A stretch of 7,780 nt of DNA. Origin: Myxococcota bacterium. Its GTDB lineage: Bacteria > Myxococcota > Polyangia > GCA-2747355 > JAKLHH01. Below are positions 1 through 5,808 of this stretch, in pieces. The notes below the pieces were generated by a model. That model made no database searches. It saw nothing but the letters and a program-made list of their open reading frames with translations, and had not been told where the DNA came from. The position numbers and the translations under genes are program-made. The DNA is taken from assembly GCA_022710245.1 (NCBI GenBank), contig JAKLHH010000329.1, forward strand, positions 1 through 7,780, written 5' to 3'. Position 1 is the stretch's first letter. Each line of letters opens with the position of its first letter.

Positions 1-891
1 GTCATCGCAGTCCTGCGGCGGCGAGAAGCCGTCGCAGTCCTCGTCGATCACGCAGGCCGCGTCCTGCCCGTTGCAGTCCTGGTCGATGCCATCGCCGCAG
101 CGCGGGGCGGGCAGGCTCTTGTCGCAGGCGGGCGGGAGCTTCCAGACCGCCGAGCTCTCCTTCTCCTTGCAGAGGTTCGCGTCCTCCCTGATCAGGTGCG
201 AGCGGCAGGGGTCGTGATCGTCGCAGTCGGTGGAGGAGGGCTCGCCGTCGCCGTCGGCGTCGACGCACGCCTCGTCGCCCACCTTGGGGCTCACCCCGCA
301 GCCGGCCGAGCAGTCGTTGTCGATCCCGTCGCCGCAGACCTCCTTGGCGAAGGGGTTGATGCTCTGGTTGTTGTCGTCGCAGTCGAGGAAGTTGCAGGCG
401 ATGGCCCCGCAGTTCACGGGCGCGTTGCAGGCGGGGACGCCGTCGCCGTCGTTGTCGTTCGTGAGCGGCAGGAGGAGCGCGCTCTCCTCGCGCACGCCGT
501 CCACCTGGAAGTCGCGCAGGAAGAACTGCTTGCCCGACGGCCCCTGCCCCGCGAGGTAGATGAGGTAGTTGCCGGGCTGGTCGAACTCGATGGCCAGCTT
601 GAGCGCCTGCTCTGGCTTGGAGATGTCGCGGTTCGGATCCTTCGGGTCCACCTTCTCGGCGGAGCGCTCGAGCACCACCTGGTTGGTCGCCAGGTCCTTC
701 ACCTTGAGGTCGAGCGTGTCGACGAGCGCGCTGGCCCGCACCGTGAGCAGGAGCGCGTACTGCGACGAGCAGCGCGGCAGCACCGCGACCACCACCACCG
801 CACCGGTGAGGAGCAGGAGGTGGCTCAGCACGCGGCGCCTCCCCTCACCGCGCTGCGACCCTGCGGGGCCAGACCCTGGGCTAGGCTTCAT
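1..891 (-). CDS. Exported or membrane-anchored Cys/Asp-rich protein with MopE-type metal-binding repeats (C-terminus cut by window edge)
   Basis: 297 codons are visible and the frame is still open at base 1, so the C-terminus is missing. Residues 1-20 are basic (ending GRRR), followed by a hydrophobic segment at about 21-39 and then PRCSSQ. This fits a signal peptide or anchor; Cys41 lacks a proper lipobox because Arg precedes it. Residues 45-143 look like a beta-rich domain. From residue 145 the sequence becomes a run of Asp-rich, Cys-rich motifs: DNDGDG (146-151), DCDD (170-173), CGDGIDNDC (186-194), DADGDG (211-216), DCDD (222-225), CGDGIDQDC (265-273), then a third unit starting DEDCDGF (283-289). 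This is the MopE-type repeat known from deltaproteobacterial surface proteins; calcium- or metal-binding is a family inference. The ATG at 891 is chosen because it supplies the basic n-region. A GTG at 831 has a better Shine-Dalgarno (GGGGAGG, 6-nt spacing) but leaves no positive charge before the hydrophobic stretch. Substrate or partner is unknown. Confidence 0.85.
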   Translation of the reverse strand, partial: MKPSPGSGPAGSQRGEGRRRVLSHLLLLTGAVVVVAVLPRCSSQYALLLTVRASALVDTLDLKVKDLATNQVVLERSAEKVDPKDPNRDISKPEQALKLAIEFDQPGNYLIYLAGQGPSGKQFFLRDFQVDGVREESALLLPLTNDNDGDGVPACNAPVNCGAIACNFLDCDDNNQSINPFAKEVCGDGIDNDCSAGCGVSPKVGDEACVDADGDGEPSSTDCDDHDPCRSHLIREDANLCKEKESSAVWKLPPACDKSLPAPRCGDGIDQDCNGQDAACVIDEDCDGFSPPQDCDD

Positions 892-926
892 TCTGCACCT
901 GCTGCGAGGGTACGAACCCTGGCTCC

Positions 927-932
927 AGTATA
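927..932 (-). promoter_or_regulatory. Candidate -10 box (TATACT) for the MopE-repeat gene
   Basis: On the minus strand this reads TATACT, five of six matches to the sigma-70 -10 consensus, standing out in a GC-rich region. It lies 35 bp upstream of the ATG at 891, which would give a leader of about 30 nt. No good -35 is present: the best hexamer at 17-18 bp spacing is TGGAGG. It may be weak, activator-dependent or a chance match. Confidence 0.4.
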
Positions 933-958
933 CACGAGGGGCTCCGCACGCCTCCAGC

Positions 959-1010
959 GCACCCGTTCGGCACCCGTTCGGCACCGCCCACGCGGGGCCC
1001 GAACCGGTGC
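959..1010. repeat. Two direct copies plus one inverted copy of a 12-bp element
   Basis: On the plus strand gcacccgttcgg occurs at 959-970 and again at 970-981, sharing one base. Its near-perfect reverse complement ccgaaccggtgc (one mismatch) lies at 999-1010. In RNA the 970-981 and 999-1010 arms could pair with a 17-nt loop. The hairpin sits between the radical SAM stop and the MopE gene start, so it could limit read-through, but no U-tract follows it. As DNA it could be a three-site operator upstream of the TATACT box. Confidence 0.6.
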
Positions 1011-1074
1011 CGCTCCTCCTACCCTGTGTCCCATCCCCCGACCTGACGGGCGCTGGCGTGAGCGCGCGAGGGCC

Positions 1075-2550
1075 TCAGCGCGGCCAGAGGTTCTTCACGA
1101 AACGCAGCCCGAACATCCAGTAGAGCTTCAGGTTGTGTCGGTCGAGCGAACGCAGTCGCTGCAGGAAGCGGCGCGGCCCGAGCTCCCGCAGCGCCTTCTG
1201 CAGGACGAAGCGGAGCATGAAGCGCTGAACCGTACGCGAGAGCTCCTCGCCGCGGAAAGCCGACCAGGTGATCTTCTCGGTCTTGAAGCGCAGGTCGCCA
1301 GGCGCGAAGGCGTGTCCCGCCATGACCTCGTCGAAGAAGCGCGAACCCGGGAGCGGGATCGCGATATGGAAGCTCACGCTGTCGAAGTCGGCCGCCGTCG
1401 CGTACCCGAAGGAGCGCTGCATCGAGGCCTCGGTCTCGCCGGGCAGCCCGATGACGAAGTTCCCGTGGGTCCAGATGCCGTGGCGGCGGAACTCTGCGAC
1501 GATCGCCCGCGTCTTCTCCAGCGGGATGATCTTGCCGATGTACCGCTGCATCGCGGGATCGCCCGCCTCGACGGAGAGGAAGGTCGCGTAGCAGCCCGTC
1601 CGCTTCATGGCCGCGACCAGCGCCGGATCGAAGGTGCGGACGAAGATGCCGCCCCAGGCGATCCACTTGAGGCCGAGCGCGCGCTCCTCGAGCAGCCGGA
1701 GCAGCTCCGTGAAGCGCCGGCGGTCGAGGTTCACGTTGGAGTCGATGAAGGCCACCTCGCGAATGCCGTAGCGCCGCTGCAGCTCCTCCAGCTCCTCGAG
1801 GACCCGCGCGGGCGCCCGCGCTCGCCACTTGCCGAACAGCTTGCGGCCGGCGCAGAACGCGCAGTTGAGGACGCAGCCGCGGCTGGTCAGGATCGGGAGC
1901 ACCCGCGCCTCCACCGAGAGCCCGCCGCTGTTGCCCTGGAAGTACTCCTCCACCGGCACCTCGAGGAGGTGGTAGGCGGGGAAGGGCAACTCGTCGAGCG
2001 ACTCCACGCGGTGCAGGCCCGGCGCCAGCAGGACCTCATCGCCCCGGCGGTAGGCGAGGCCGCCGAGGCTCGCCGGATCCTCCCCTCGCTCGAGGAGCGC
2101 GAGGAGCGCGCGCACTGCGTGCTCGCCCTCCCCGAGGACCACGTAGTCGATCGCGCGCTCCCGCATCATCGCCGCGTGGCGCACGCTGGCGTTGGTTCCA
2201 CCGACGATGATGATCAGCTCGGGTCGCAGGCGCCTGAGCGTGCGTGCGAGCGCGAGGGTGGACTCCTCGGCGGTGGCGAAGAGGCAGCTGATGCCCACCA
2301 CCTGCGGCTCGAGCCGGGCGAGGAGCGCCTTCAGGTAGCTCTCCTCGAGGGGGATCTCGCAGAGGGCCTCGCCGTCGCGGTCGACCGTGACCGGCCGCCT
2401 CCAGGCCCGCGCCATCGCGTCGAGGATGCGGACCTCGTGACCGGACGCCTCCAGCACCGCGCCGATCGACAGCAACCCGAGCGGCGGCAGGATGGTGACC
2501 GCCTCCCGCGCGGAGTACGGGCTGGGCGGGTTGATCAGCAGGACCTTCAT
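1075..2550 (-). CDS. Cobalamin-binding-type radical SAM protein
   Basis: 491 aa, apparently complete. Residues 1-150 are a Rossmann-like B12-binding-type domain: MKVLLINPPSP at the start, LPPLGLLSIGAVL (21-33), GHEVRILDA (37-45), VGISCLFAT (85-93), IIIVGGTNAS (113-122), then DYVVLGEGE (135-143). The radical SAM core begins near 215 with SRGC and a CX3CX2C cluster motif, Cys226, Cys230 and Cys233, expected to bind the [4Fe-4S] cluster that cleaves S-adenosylmethionine. Other family landmarks are SVEAGD (326-331) and FVIGLPGET (365-373). Residues 400-491 form a basic C-terminal region without a recognised motif. Known relatives with this architecture include methyltransferases and ring-forming or C-C-bond enzymes such as BchE- and hopanoid-modifying types; the exact reaction cannot be assigned. 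There is no DxHxxG motif, as is usual in this class. It starts 16 bp after the barrel gene stop and lacks a clear Shine-Dalgarno, so co-transcription and coupled translation are likely. The N-terminus matches the family, supporting this start. Confidence 0.92.
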   Translation of the reverse strand: MKVLLINPPSPYSAREAVTILPPLGLLSIGAVLEASGHEVRILDAMARAWRRPVTVDRDGEALCEIPLEESYLKALLARLEPQVVGISCLFATAEESTLALARTLRRLRPELIIIVGGTNASVRHAAMMRERAIDYVVLGEGEHAVRALLALLERGEDPASLGGLAYRRGDEVLLAPGLHRVESLDELPFPAYHLLEVPVEEYFQGNSGGLSVEARVLPILTSRGCVLNCAFCAGRKLFGKWRARAPARVLEELEELQRRYGIREVAFIDSNVNLDRRRFTELLRLLEERALGLKWIAWGGIFVRTFDPALVAAMKRTGCYATFLSVEAGDPAMQRYIGKIIPLEKTRAIVAEFRRHGIWTHGNFVIGLPGETEASMQRSFGYATAADFDSVSFHIAIPLPGSRFFDEVMAGHAFAPGDLRFKTEKITWSAFRGEELSRTVQRFMLRFVLQKALRELGPRRFLQRLRSLDRHNLKLYWMFGLRFVKNLWPR

Positions 2551-2566
2551 GGGGTGGGGCAGACCC

Positions 2567-4408
2567 CTAGAACTTCACGAAGAGCCGCCCCTGGAGCGTA
2601 TGCGCGACGCTGGTGTCGAACCAGTTCTTGTAGATGCCCTCGGGCCGGTTCAGGCCCGCGAAGGGGATCAGCACGCCGTAGGAGAGGCCGGCGAAGAAGT
2701 TGTTCTCCAGGTCGCGGTAGTAGAGGTCGAGGTCGATCTCGAAGCCGAGGTTGGTGGAGTTGCCCGGGTAGCCGACCGGGTTCACCGCCGCGGAGTAGAT
2801 GAGGTCGAGCTTGGCGCCGAAGCTCTCGACGATGTCGTAGCTGATCGACGGCTTGAAGTAGAACGCGTTGGAGACGCTGCCGAGGATCTCGCGGAAGAGG
2901 ATCAGGTCGACCTGGTAGTCGTAGTCGAAGCGGAACTCGTTCCACTTGCCGCTGGTCATGATCTTGCTGCCGTCGGCGTTGGTCCCCAACATGCTGTAGC
3001 GGTGGCGGTTCACCTCGCCGTTGAGCGGCTCGTCGGCCTGGCCCGAGGCCATGCCGAGCTCGAGGTAGACCTTGAGCGAGTCCTTGAGGAAGCTGTAGCG
3101 CGAGCGGAGCGCCCAGCCCCACTGCAGGATGGTGACCGGGTCGACGATGTTCGGCGCCAGCGAGGCGTTCTCGATCTTGCCGCCGACCAGCGTCCCCTCG
3201 ACCTCGATGTAGAGCTTGCGCCAGAGGAGCTTGAACCAGAGGTCGGGGTTGAGCGTCCAGGCGTGGCGCTCGATCATGTTGGCCGCGATCTGCGGCGCGC
3301 TGTCGTTGAGCCCGGCGGTCTTGGTGCCCTGCACCGCCCAGTCGAAGTCCTGCTTGCGCCAGTAGAGGAGCGCGCCGTAGTTGATCACCACCTCGCCGCG
3401 CTCGACCTTGTCCTGGATCACGTCCTCGGGGTCGATCTTGCCGGCGAGCCAGAACCACTGGGAGACGTCGTCGAGCTTCTCCAGGTCGACCGGCTGCACG
3501 CCGTAGTAGTCGGGGTAGCCGGTCCCGCTCACCGTCGCCGTGTTGAACCCGCTCGAGTGGAAGTCGTAGCCCATCGCGAAGGTGTGACCGATCACGTTCG
3601 CCGTCAGCATGATGCGGTCGGCGGTCTTGCCCAGGTTGCAGTTCCAGCAGGAGCCGTCGTTGTCGAGGAGGCCCATGCCCCAGTGCGAGGGCATGCGGCC
3701 CACGCGGAGCGTCGCCACGGGCAGGTCGATCTCGGCCCAGGCGCGCTTGACCAGGATCGCCGCGGTGTTGGTGTTGCGACCGACGATGGGCGCGGCCTGG
3801 GTGTCGGAGAACATGGCCATCGGCACATCCGCGGCCGTGGTCTTGCCGAGCAGGCTGCGCGGCGTGCTGCCCAGCTCGAGGTTGTCGAAGACGTCGATCT
3901 GCGTGTGGATGCGGACCTTCTCGCCGACGTTGATCAGCGGCTCCAGGCGCAGGCGCATGTCGGCGCCGCCCAGGGTCTTGGCCGGGCAGTCGCCGGCGCT
4001 GACGCCACGCGCGGCGTGGCCCGGGACGTTGATCGAGGCGCGCTTGGCGCAGCTCAACGTGGAGGCGTCGTTCTCGGAGAGCGGGGTGTAGAACGGCGCG
4101 CCGTCGCCGCTCATGCCGAGGTTGAGGTTGTGGTGCATGTTCCAGCGGAAGCGGAAGTAGCCCCGCATCTCGAAGAACTGCAGCTTGCGGGTCTCCTGCC
4201 CGGGCCAGGCGGGCAGCGGCGGGATCTCCGGCTCGCCCTCCTTCTCCTCGGGCGGGGCGGCCTCGGCGGGGCCCTGCGGGGTCTCGGGCTTCTGCTGCGA
4301 GGGCGCCATGCCGCCGGAACCACCACCAGGGCGCCCGAACTGCGCCCAGGCAGACGGGGACCAGCTTGCCGCGATGATCAGTGGCAGGCACCACAGTAGG
4401 TGCTTCAT
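2567..4408 (-). CDS. Outer-membrane beta-barrel protein, porin-like (TIGR04551-like)
   Basis: 613 aa. Residues 1-22 are a classical signal peptide with a basic start, hydrophobic core and AWA cleavage site before Gln23. Residues 23-70 are low-complexity, rich in Gly, Pro and Glu (periplasmic linker or tether). From about 72 onward the sequence alternates polar and hydrophobic residues in amphipathic strands with many aromatics, e.g. MRGYFRFRW (81-89), MRLRLEP (151-157), LRVGRMPSHWGMGLL (234-248) and FRFDYDYQVDLILF (492-505). It ends in RLFVKF; a terminal Phe is the usual beta-barrel assembly signal. The pattern resembles the deltaproteobacterial TIGR04551 family and, more distantly, alginate-export or porin barrels; this is from memory, not a search. 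The mature protein has four Cys (120, 141, 254, 257), possible disulfides. The frame is open up to 4573, but the ATG at 4408 is chosen: it gives the signal peptide, has AGAGGA 7 nt upstream, and lies downstream of a strong promoter that a 4573 start would precede. Transported substrate is unknown. Confidence 0.88.
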   Translation of the reverse strand: MKHLLWCLPLIIAASWSPSAWAQFGRPGGGSGGMAPSQQKPETPQGPAEAAPPEEKEGEPEIPPLPAWPGQETRKLQFFEMRGYFRFRWNMHHNLNLGMSGDGAPFYTPLSENDASTLSCAKRASINVPGHAARGVSAGDCPAKTLGGADMRLRLEPLINVGEKVRIHTQIDVFDNLELGSTPRSLLGKTTAADVPMAMFSDTQAAPIVGRNTNTAAILVKRAWAEIDLPVATLRVGRMPSHWGMGLLDNDGSCWNCNLGKTADRIMLTANVIGHTFAMGYDFHSSGFNTATVSGTGYPDYYGVQPVDLEKLDDVSQWFWLAGKIDPEDVIQDKVERGEVVINYGALLYWRKQDFDWAVQGTKTAGLNDSAPQIAANMIERHAWTLNPDLWFKLLWRKLYIEVEGTLVGGKIENASLAPNIVDPVTILQWGWALRSRYSFLKDSLKVYLELGMASGQADEPLNGEVNRHRYSMLGTNADGSKIMTSGKWNEFRFDYDYQVDLILFREILGSVSNAFYFKPSISYDIVESFGAKLDLIYSAAVNPVGYPGNSTNLGFEIDLDLYYRDLENNFFAGLSYGVLIPFAGLNRPEGIYKNWFDTSVAHTLQGRLFVKF

Positions 4409-4415
4409 CTCAGGG

Positions 4416-4421
4416 TCCTCT
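4416..4421 (-). promoter_or_regulatory. Ribosome binding site deciding the barrel gene start
   Basis: The minus strand reads AGAGGA within a purine-rich run, with 7 nt before the ATG at 4408. It supports this internal Met over the in-frame codon at 4573. Confidence 0.75.
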
Positions 4422-4425
4422 CTCC

Positions 4426-4445
4426 CGCCGGCGCACGGGCCGGCG
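4426..4445 (-). promoter_or_regulatory. Leader stem-loop just upstream of the barrel gene RBS
   Basis: Perfect 7-bp inverted repeat, CGCCGGC at 4426-4432 and GCCGGCG at 4439-4445, with a 6-nt loop. In the predicted transcript (start near 4451) it occupies almost the whole leader, ending 4 nt before the Shine-Dalgarno. A 5' stabilising hairpin, as known for some outer-membrane protein mRNAs, is one inference; control of ribosome access is another. It is too early in the transcript, and has no U-tract, to be a terminator of the upstream gene. Confidence 0.55.
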
Positions 4446-4457
4446 AAAAGTGCGGCG

Positions 4458-4486
4458 ACTATACTGATCCCCCTCCCCAGGGTCAA
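4458..4486 (-). promoter_or_regulatory. Sigma-70-type promoter of the barrel / radical SAM operon
   Basis: On the minus strand TTGACC (4481-4486) is followed by exactly 17 bp and then TATAGT (4458-4463). Each hexamer matches five of six consensus positions with optimal spacing, in a region otherwise very GC-rich. Transcription would begin near 4451, giving a leader of about 43 nt to the ATG at 4408. The barrel and radical SAM genes would both be read from here. Confidence 0.75.
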
Positions 4487-4490
4487 CGAG

Positions 4491-4511
4491 CGAGAACGCC
4501 GGCGCTTCTCG
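4491..4511. promoter_or_regulatory. Palindrome upstream of the barrel promoter, candidate operator
   Basis: Arms CGAGAA (4491-4496) and TTCTCG (4506-4511) flank a 9-bp core containing the self-complementary CGCCGGCG (4497-4504). The element sits 4 bp upstream of the -35 hexamer and is centred about 50 bp upstream of the predicted transcription start, a position typical of activator or repressor sites. No known regulator site is recognised. Confidence 0.5.
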
Positions 4512-4605
4512 GAGGCGCGTCGTCGGCAGGTCGCTCGCGCAGGCGGACAAGCATAGCGCTGTGGGGGGACCACCGCACGCGGGCCGGACAGACAGGCAGG
4601 CGGGA
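4512..4605. other. Intergenic stretch between the promoter palindrome and the tandem repeats
   Basis: Part of the 378-bp gap between the TPR gene and the barrel gene. I see no codon-biased frame with a ribosome site, no RNA gene and no clear terminator. A short gacaggcag-type sequence is present near 4589-4600 without evident meaning. Confidence 0.6.
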
Positions 4606-4788
4606 CGGCCCAGCGTGCGGGGCGCCGCTCCTGGTTGGTCGCGGCAGCTTCGCCCGACCGCCCGACCTGGGCGGCGCCGCTCCTGGTTGCTCGCGGCAGC
4701 TGCCCGCCACCGCCCAGCGTGCGGGGCGCCGCTCCTGGTCGCTCGCGGCAGCTTCGCCCGACCGCCCGACCTGGGCTGCGCCGCTCCT
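4606..4788. repeat. 52-bp GC-rich tandem repeat, 3.5 copies, alternating A-B-A-B types
   Basis: Units start at 4606, 4658, 4710 and 4762; the last is cut after 27 bp at the stop codon of the TPR gene. All share the core gcgccgctcct followed in units 1-3 by ggt, then a ctcgcggcag- or gtcgcggcag-type segment. Units 1 and 3 share the cagcgtgcgg variant and differ at 3 of 52 positions; units 2 and 4 share the gacctgggc variant and differ at 1 of 27. Units 1 and 2 diverge over their first 16 bases. This implies duplication of a 104-bp AB pair. Read on the minus strand each unit begins AGGAGCGGCGC and later has GCTGCCGCGA, resembling the GTAGGAGCGGC...GCCGCGA style of REP-like elements known in other proteobacteria. 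Function is not known; a role downstream of the TPR gene in transcript ends is possible. Confidence 0.85.
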
Positions 4789-5623
4789 ACTTCTTCTTGC
4801 CGCCCTTGAGCTCCTGGATCCGCTTCTTGGCGATGTCCGCGTCCTTCGAGCGGCCCTGGAGCTTGAGGTACTTCTCGAAGGCGGCGATGGCGTCGTCGTT
4901 GCGCTTGGTCTGCTGGTACATGTGGGCGAGGTCCCACCAGGCCGCGGCGAGCTTGGGGTCGAGCTTGACCGCCGCCTCGTACTGCTCGATGGCCTTCTCC
5001 TGCTTGTTCATCCGGCGGTAGAGGACGCCGAGGTCGAAGGCGGTGGTGGCGTCCTCCTTCAGCGAGGCGCTCTTGGTCAGGTACTGCTCGGCGAGCTTGT
5101 TGTTGTTCGCCTTGCGGTAGGCGAGCCCGAGGTTGTGGTTGTAGACGGGGTCCTGCGGCTTCGCGTTCACCGCCGCCTGCAGGTAGGGGATCGCCTTCTT
5201 CGGGTCCTGGCGGATGAGGAGCGTGCCGAGCGAGCTCTGGATCTGGTCGTCCTTCGGCGCCAGCGCGGCGGCCTTGGTGAGGGCCTTGAGCGCGTCCTCG
5301 GCGCGGCCCGCCTGGTTGTAGGCGATCCCGAGGCTGTACTGGATCTGCGCCGACTTGGAGTCGATGGCCGCGGCGCGCTCGAGGTGCTTGATCGCCTCGC
5401 TGTCCTTCTTCTGCTGGCGGAGCAAGATGCCGAGCGAGAAGTGCGCGGCCGCGTACTCCTCGCGCTCCTCGAGCGCGCGGCGCAGCTCCTTGATCGCCTC
5501 GTCGGCCTTGCCCTGCTGCTTGTAGGCCATCGCCTTGTGGTAGTAGGTGGCGGCCTGGTCGGCGCGGGCAGGAGCGGCGACGCAGAGCGCGGCGAGGACG
5601 AGCGCGAAGCGGATCCCTCTCAC
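4787..5623 (-). CDS. Exported tetratricopeptide-repeat (TPR) protein
   Basis: 278 aa, apparently complete. Residues 1-21 form a Sec-type signal peptide (basic start, hydrophobic core, ARA before Asp22), so the protein is probably periplasmic. The rest is seven consecutive TPR units of about 34 aa, roughly 24-57, 58-91, 92-125, 126-157 (slightly short), 158-191, 192-224 and 225-258, with the usual pattern, e.g. AYKQQGKADEAIKELRRAL, SLGIAYNQAGRAEDALKAL and DPVYNHNLGLAYRK. It ends in a Lys-rich tail (KGGKKK). TPR solenoids bind other proteins and have no catalytic role; the partner is unknown. The start is GTG at 5623, supported by AAGGAGG 5 nt upstream and by the signal peptide. It has its own candidate promoter. 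The TAG stop falls inside the last copy of a 52-bp repeat array, so the gene's 3' end abuts that array. Confidence 0.9.
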   Translation of the reverse strand: MRGIRFALVLAALCVAAPARADQAATYYHKAMAYKQQGKADEAIKELRRALEEREEYAAAHFSLGILLRQQKKDSEAIKHLERAAAIDSKSAQIQYSLGIAYNQAGRAEDALKALTKAAALAPKDDQIQSSLGTLLIRQDPKKAIPYLQAAVNAKPQDPVYNHNLGLAYRKANNNKLAEQYLTKSASLKEDATTAFDLGVLYRRMNKQEKAIEQYEAAVKLDPKLAAAWWDLAHMYQQTKRNDDAIAAFEKYLKLQGRSKDADIAKKRIQELKGGKKK

Positions 5624-5628
5624 GGTGG

Positions 5629-5635
5629 CCTCCTT
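5629..5635 (-). promoter_or_regulatory. Strong ribosome binding site for the GTG start of the TPR gene
   Basis: The minus strand reads AAGGAGG, essentially a full anti-16S match, 5 nt before GTG at 5623. It decides the non-ATG start. Confidence 0.85.
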
Positions 5636-5643
5636 GGTCAGGT

Positions 5644-5661
5644 CCGGATTCTGAAACCCGG
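5644..5661 (-). promoter_or_regulatory. Leader stem-loop of the TPR gene
   Basis: Inverted repeat CCGGGTT (5655-5661) and AATCCGG (5644-5650) with a UCAG tetraloop; seven pairs in RNA counting one G-U. It would lie at the start of the predicted transcript (start near 5665), 8 nt before the Shine-Dalgarno. Its placement mirrors the hairpin leader of the barrel gene. Confidence 0.45.
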
Positions 5662-5671
5662 TGGCGGGTCG

Positions 5672-5700
5672 ATTGTTACGGCTCCGCGAGCGGATGGCAA
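5672..5700 (-). promoter_or_regulatory. Candidate sigma-70 promoter of the TPR gene
   Basis: On the minus strand TTGCCA (5695-5700, five of six matches) is followed by 17 bp and AACAAT (5672-5677, four of six). Transcription would begin near 5665 with a leader of about 42 nt. The spacer contains a small inverted repeat GCTC-CGC-GAGC (5681-5691) that might be an operator. The rest of the 185-bp gap up to 5808 shows no gene and no clear terminator. Confidence 0.5.
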
Positions 5701-5808
5701 GCTCGCGGCGCGGCGCGGCGCCTGGCTGACCATCGCCGGGGCTACGACGCCACCCGGTCGAACGACTGGCTCGGCCTCCGCTGCGCGCGGACCCTCCGAG
5801 GGGATCGC

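Noticed and set aside
1009..1022. gccgctcctcctac, similar to the core of the 52-bp repeat
   Set aside because: Only a short match with an inserted triplet; it does not extend to the rest of the repeat, so chance is likely in this GC-rich DNA.
196..2802. Very long open frame on the plus strand (868 codons)
   Set aside because: It runs antisense through the MopE-type gene, the whole radical SAM gene and the end of the barrel gene. Its product is a low-complexity Arg/Ala/Glu/Val protein without domains; G/C-biased third positions on the coding strand leave the opposite frame open.
2492..4399. 635-codon plus-strand frame opposite the barrel gene
   Set aside because: Val/Asp/Glu/Arg-rich shadow with no motifs; the minus-strand frame has a signal peptide, RBS, promoter and barrel pattern.
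4409..4573. In-frame N-terminal extension of the barrel protein (55 codons)
   Set aside because: It would put Arg-rich sequence before a textbook signal peptide, and the best promoter and RBS lie inside it.
4606..4788. CRISPR array
   Set aside because: The units are contiguous tandem copies; there are no unique spacers between short repeats and no cas genes nearby.
4483..4937. Minus- and plus-strand frames coding repeated peptides (e.g. SGGRAKLPR, CREQPGAAP) over the 52-bp repeats
   Set aside because: The peptide repeats only reflect the DNA repeat read in several frames. No codon bias, RBS or conserved family supports a gene.
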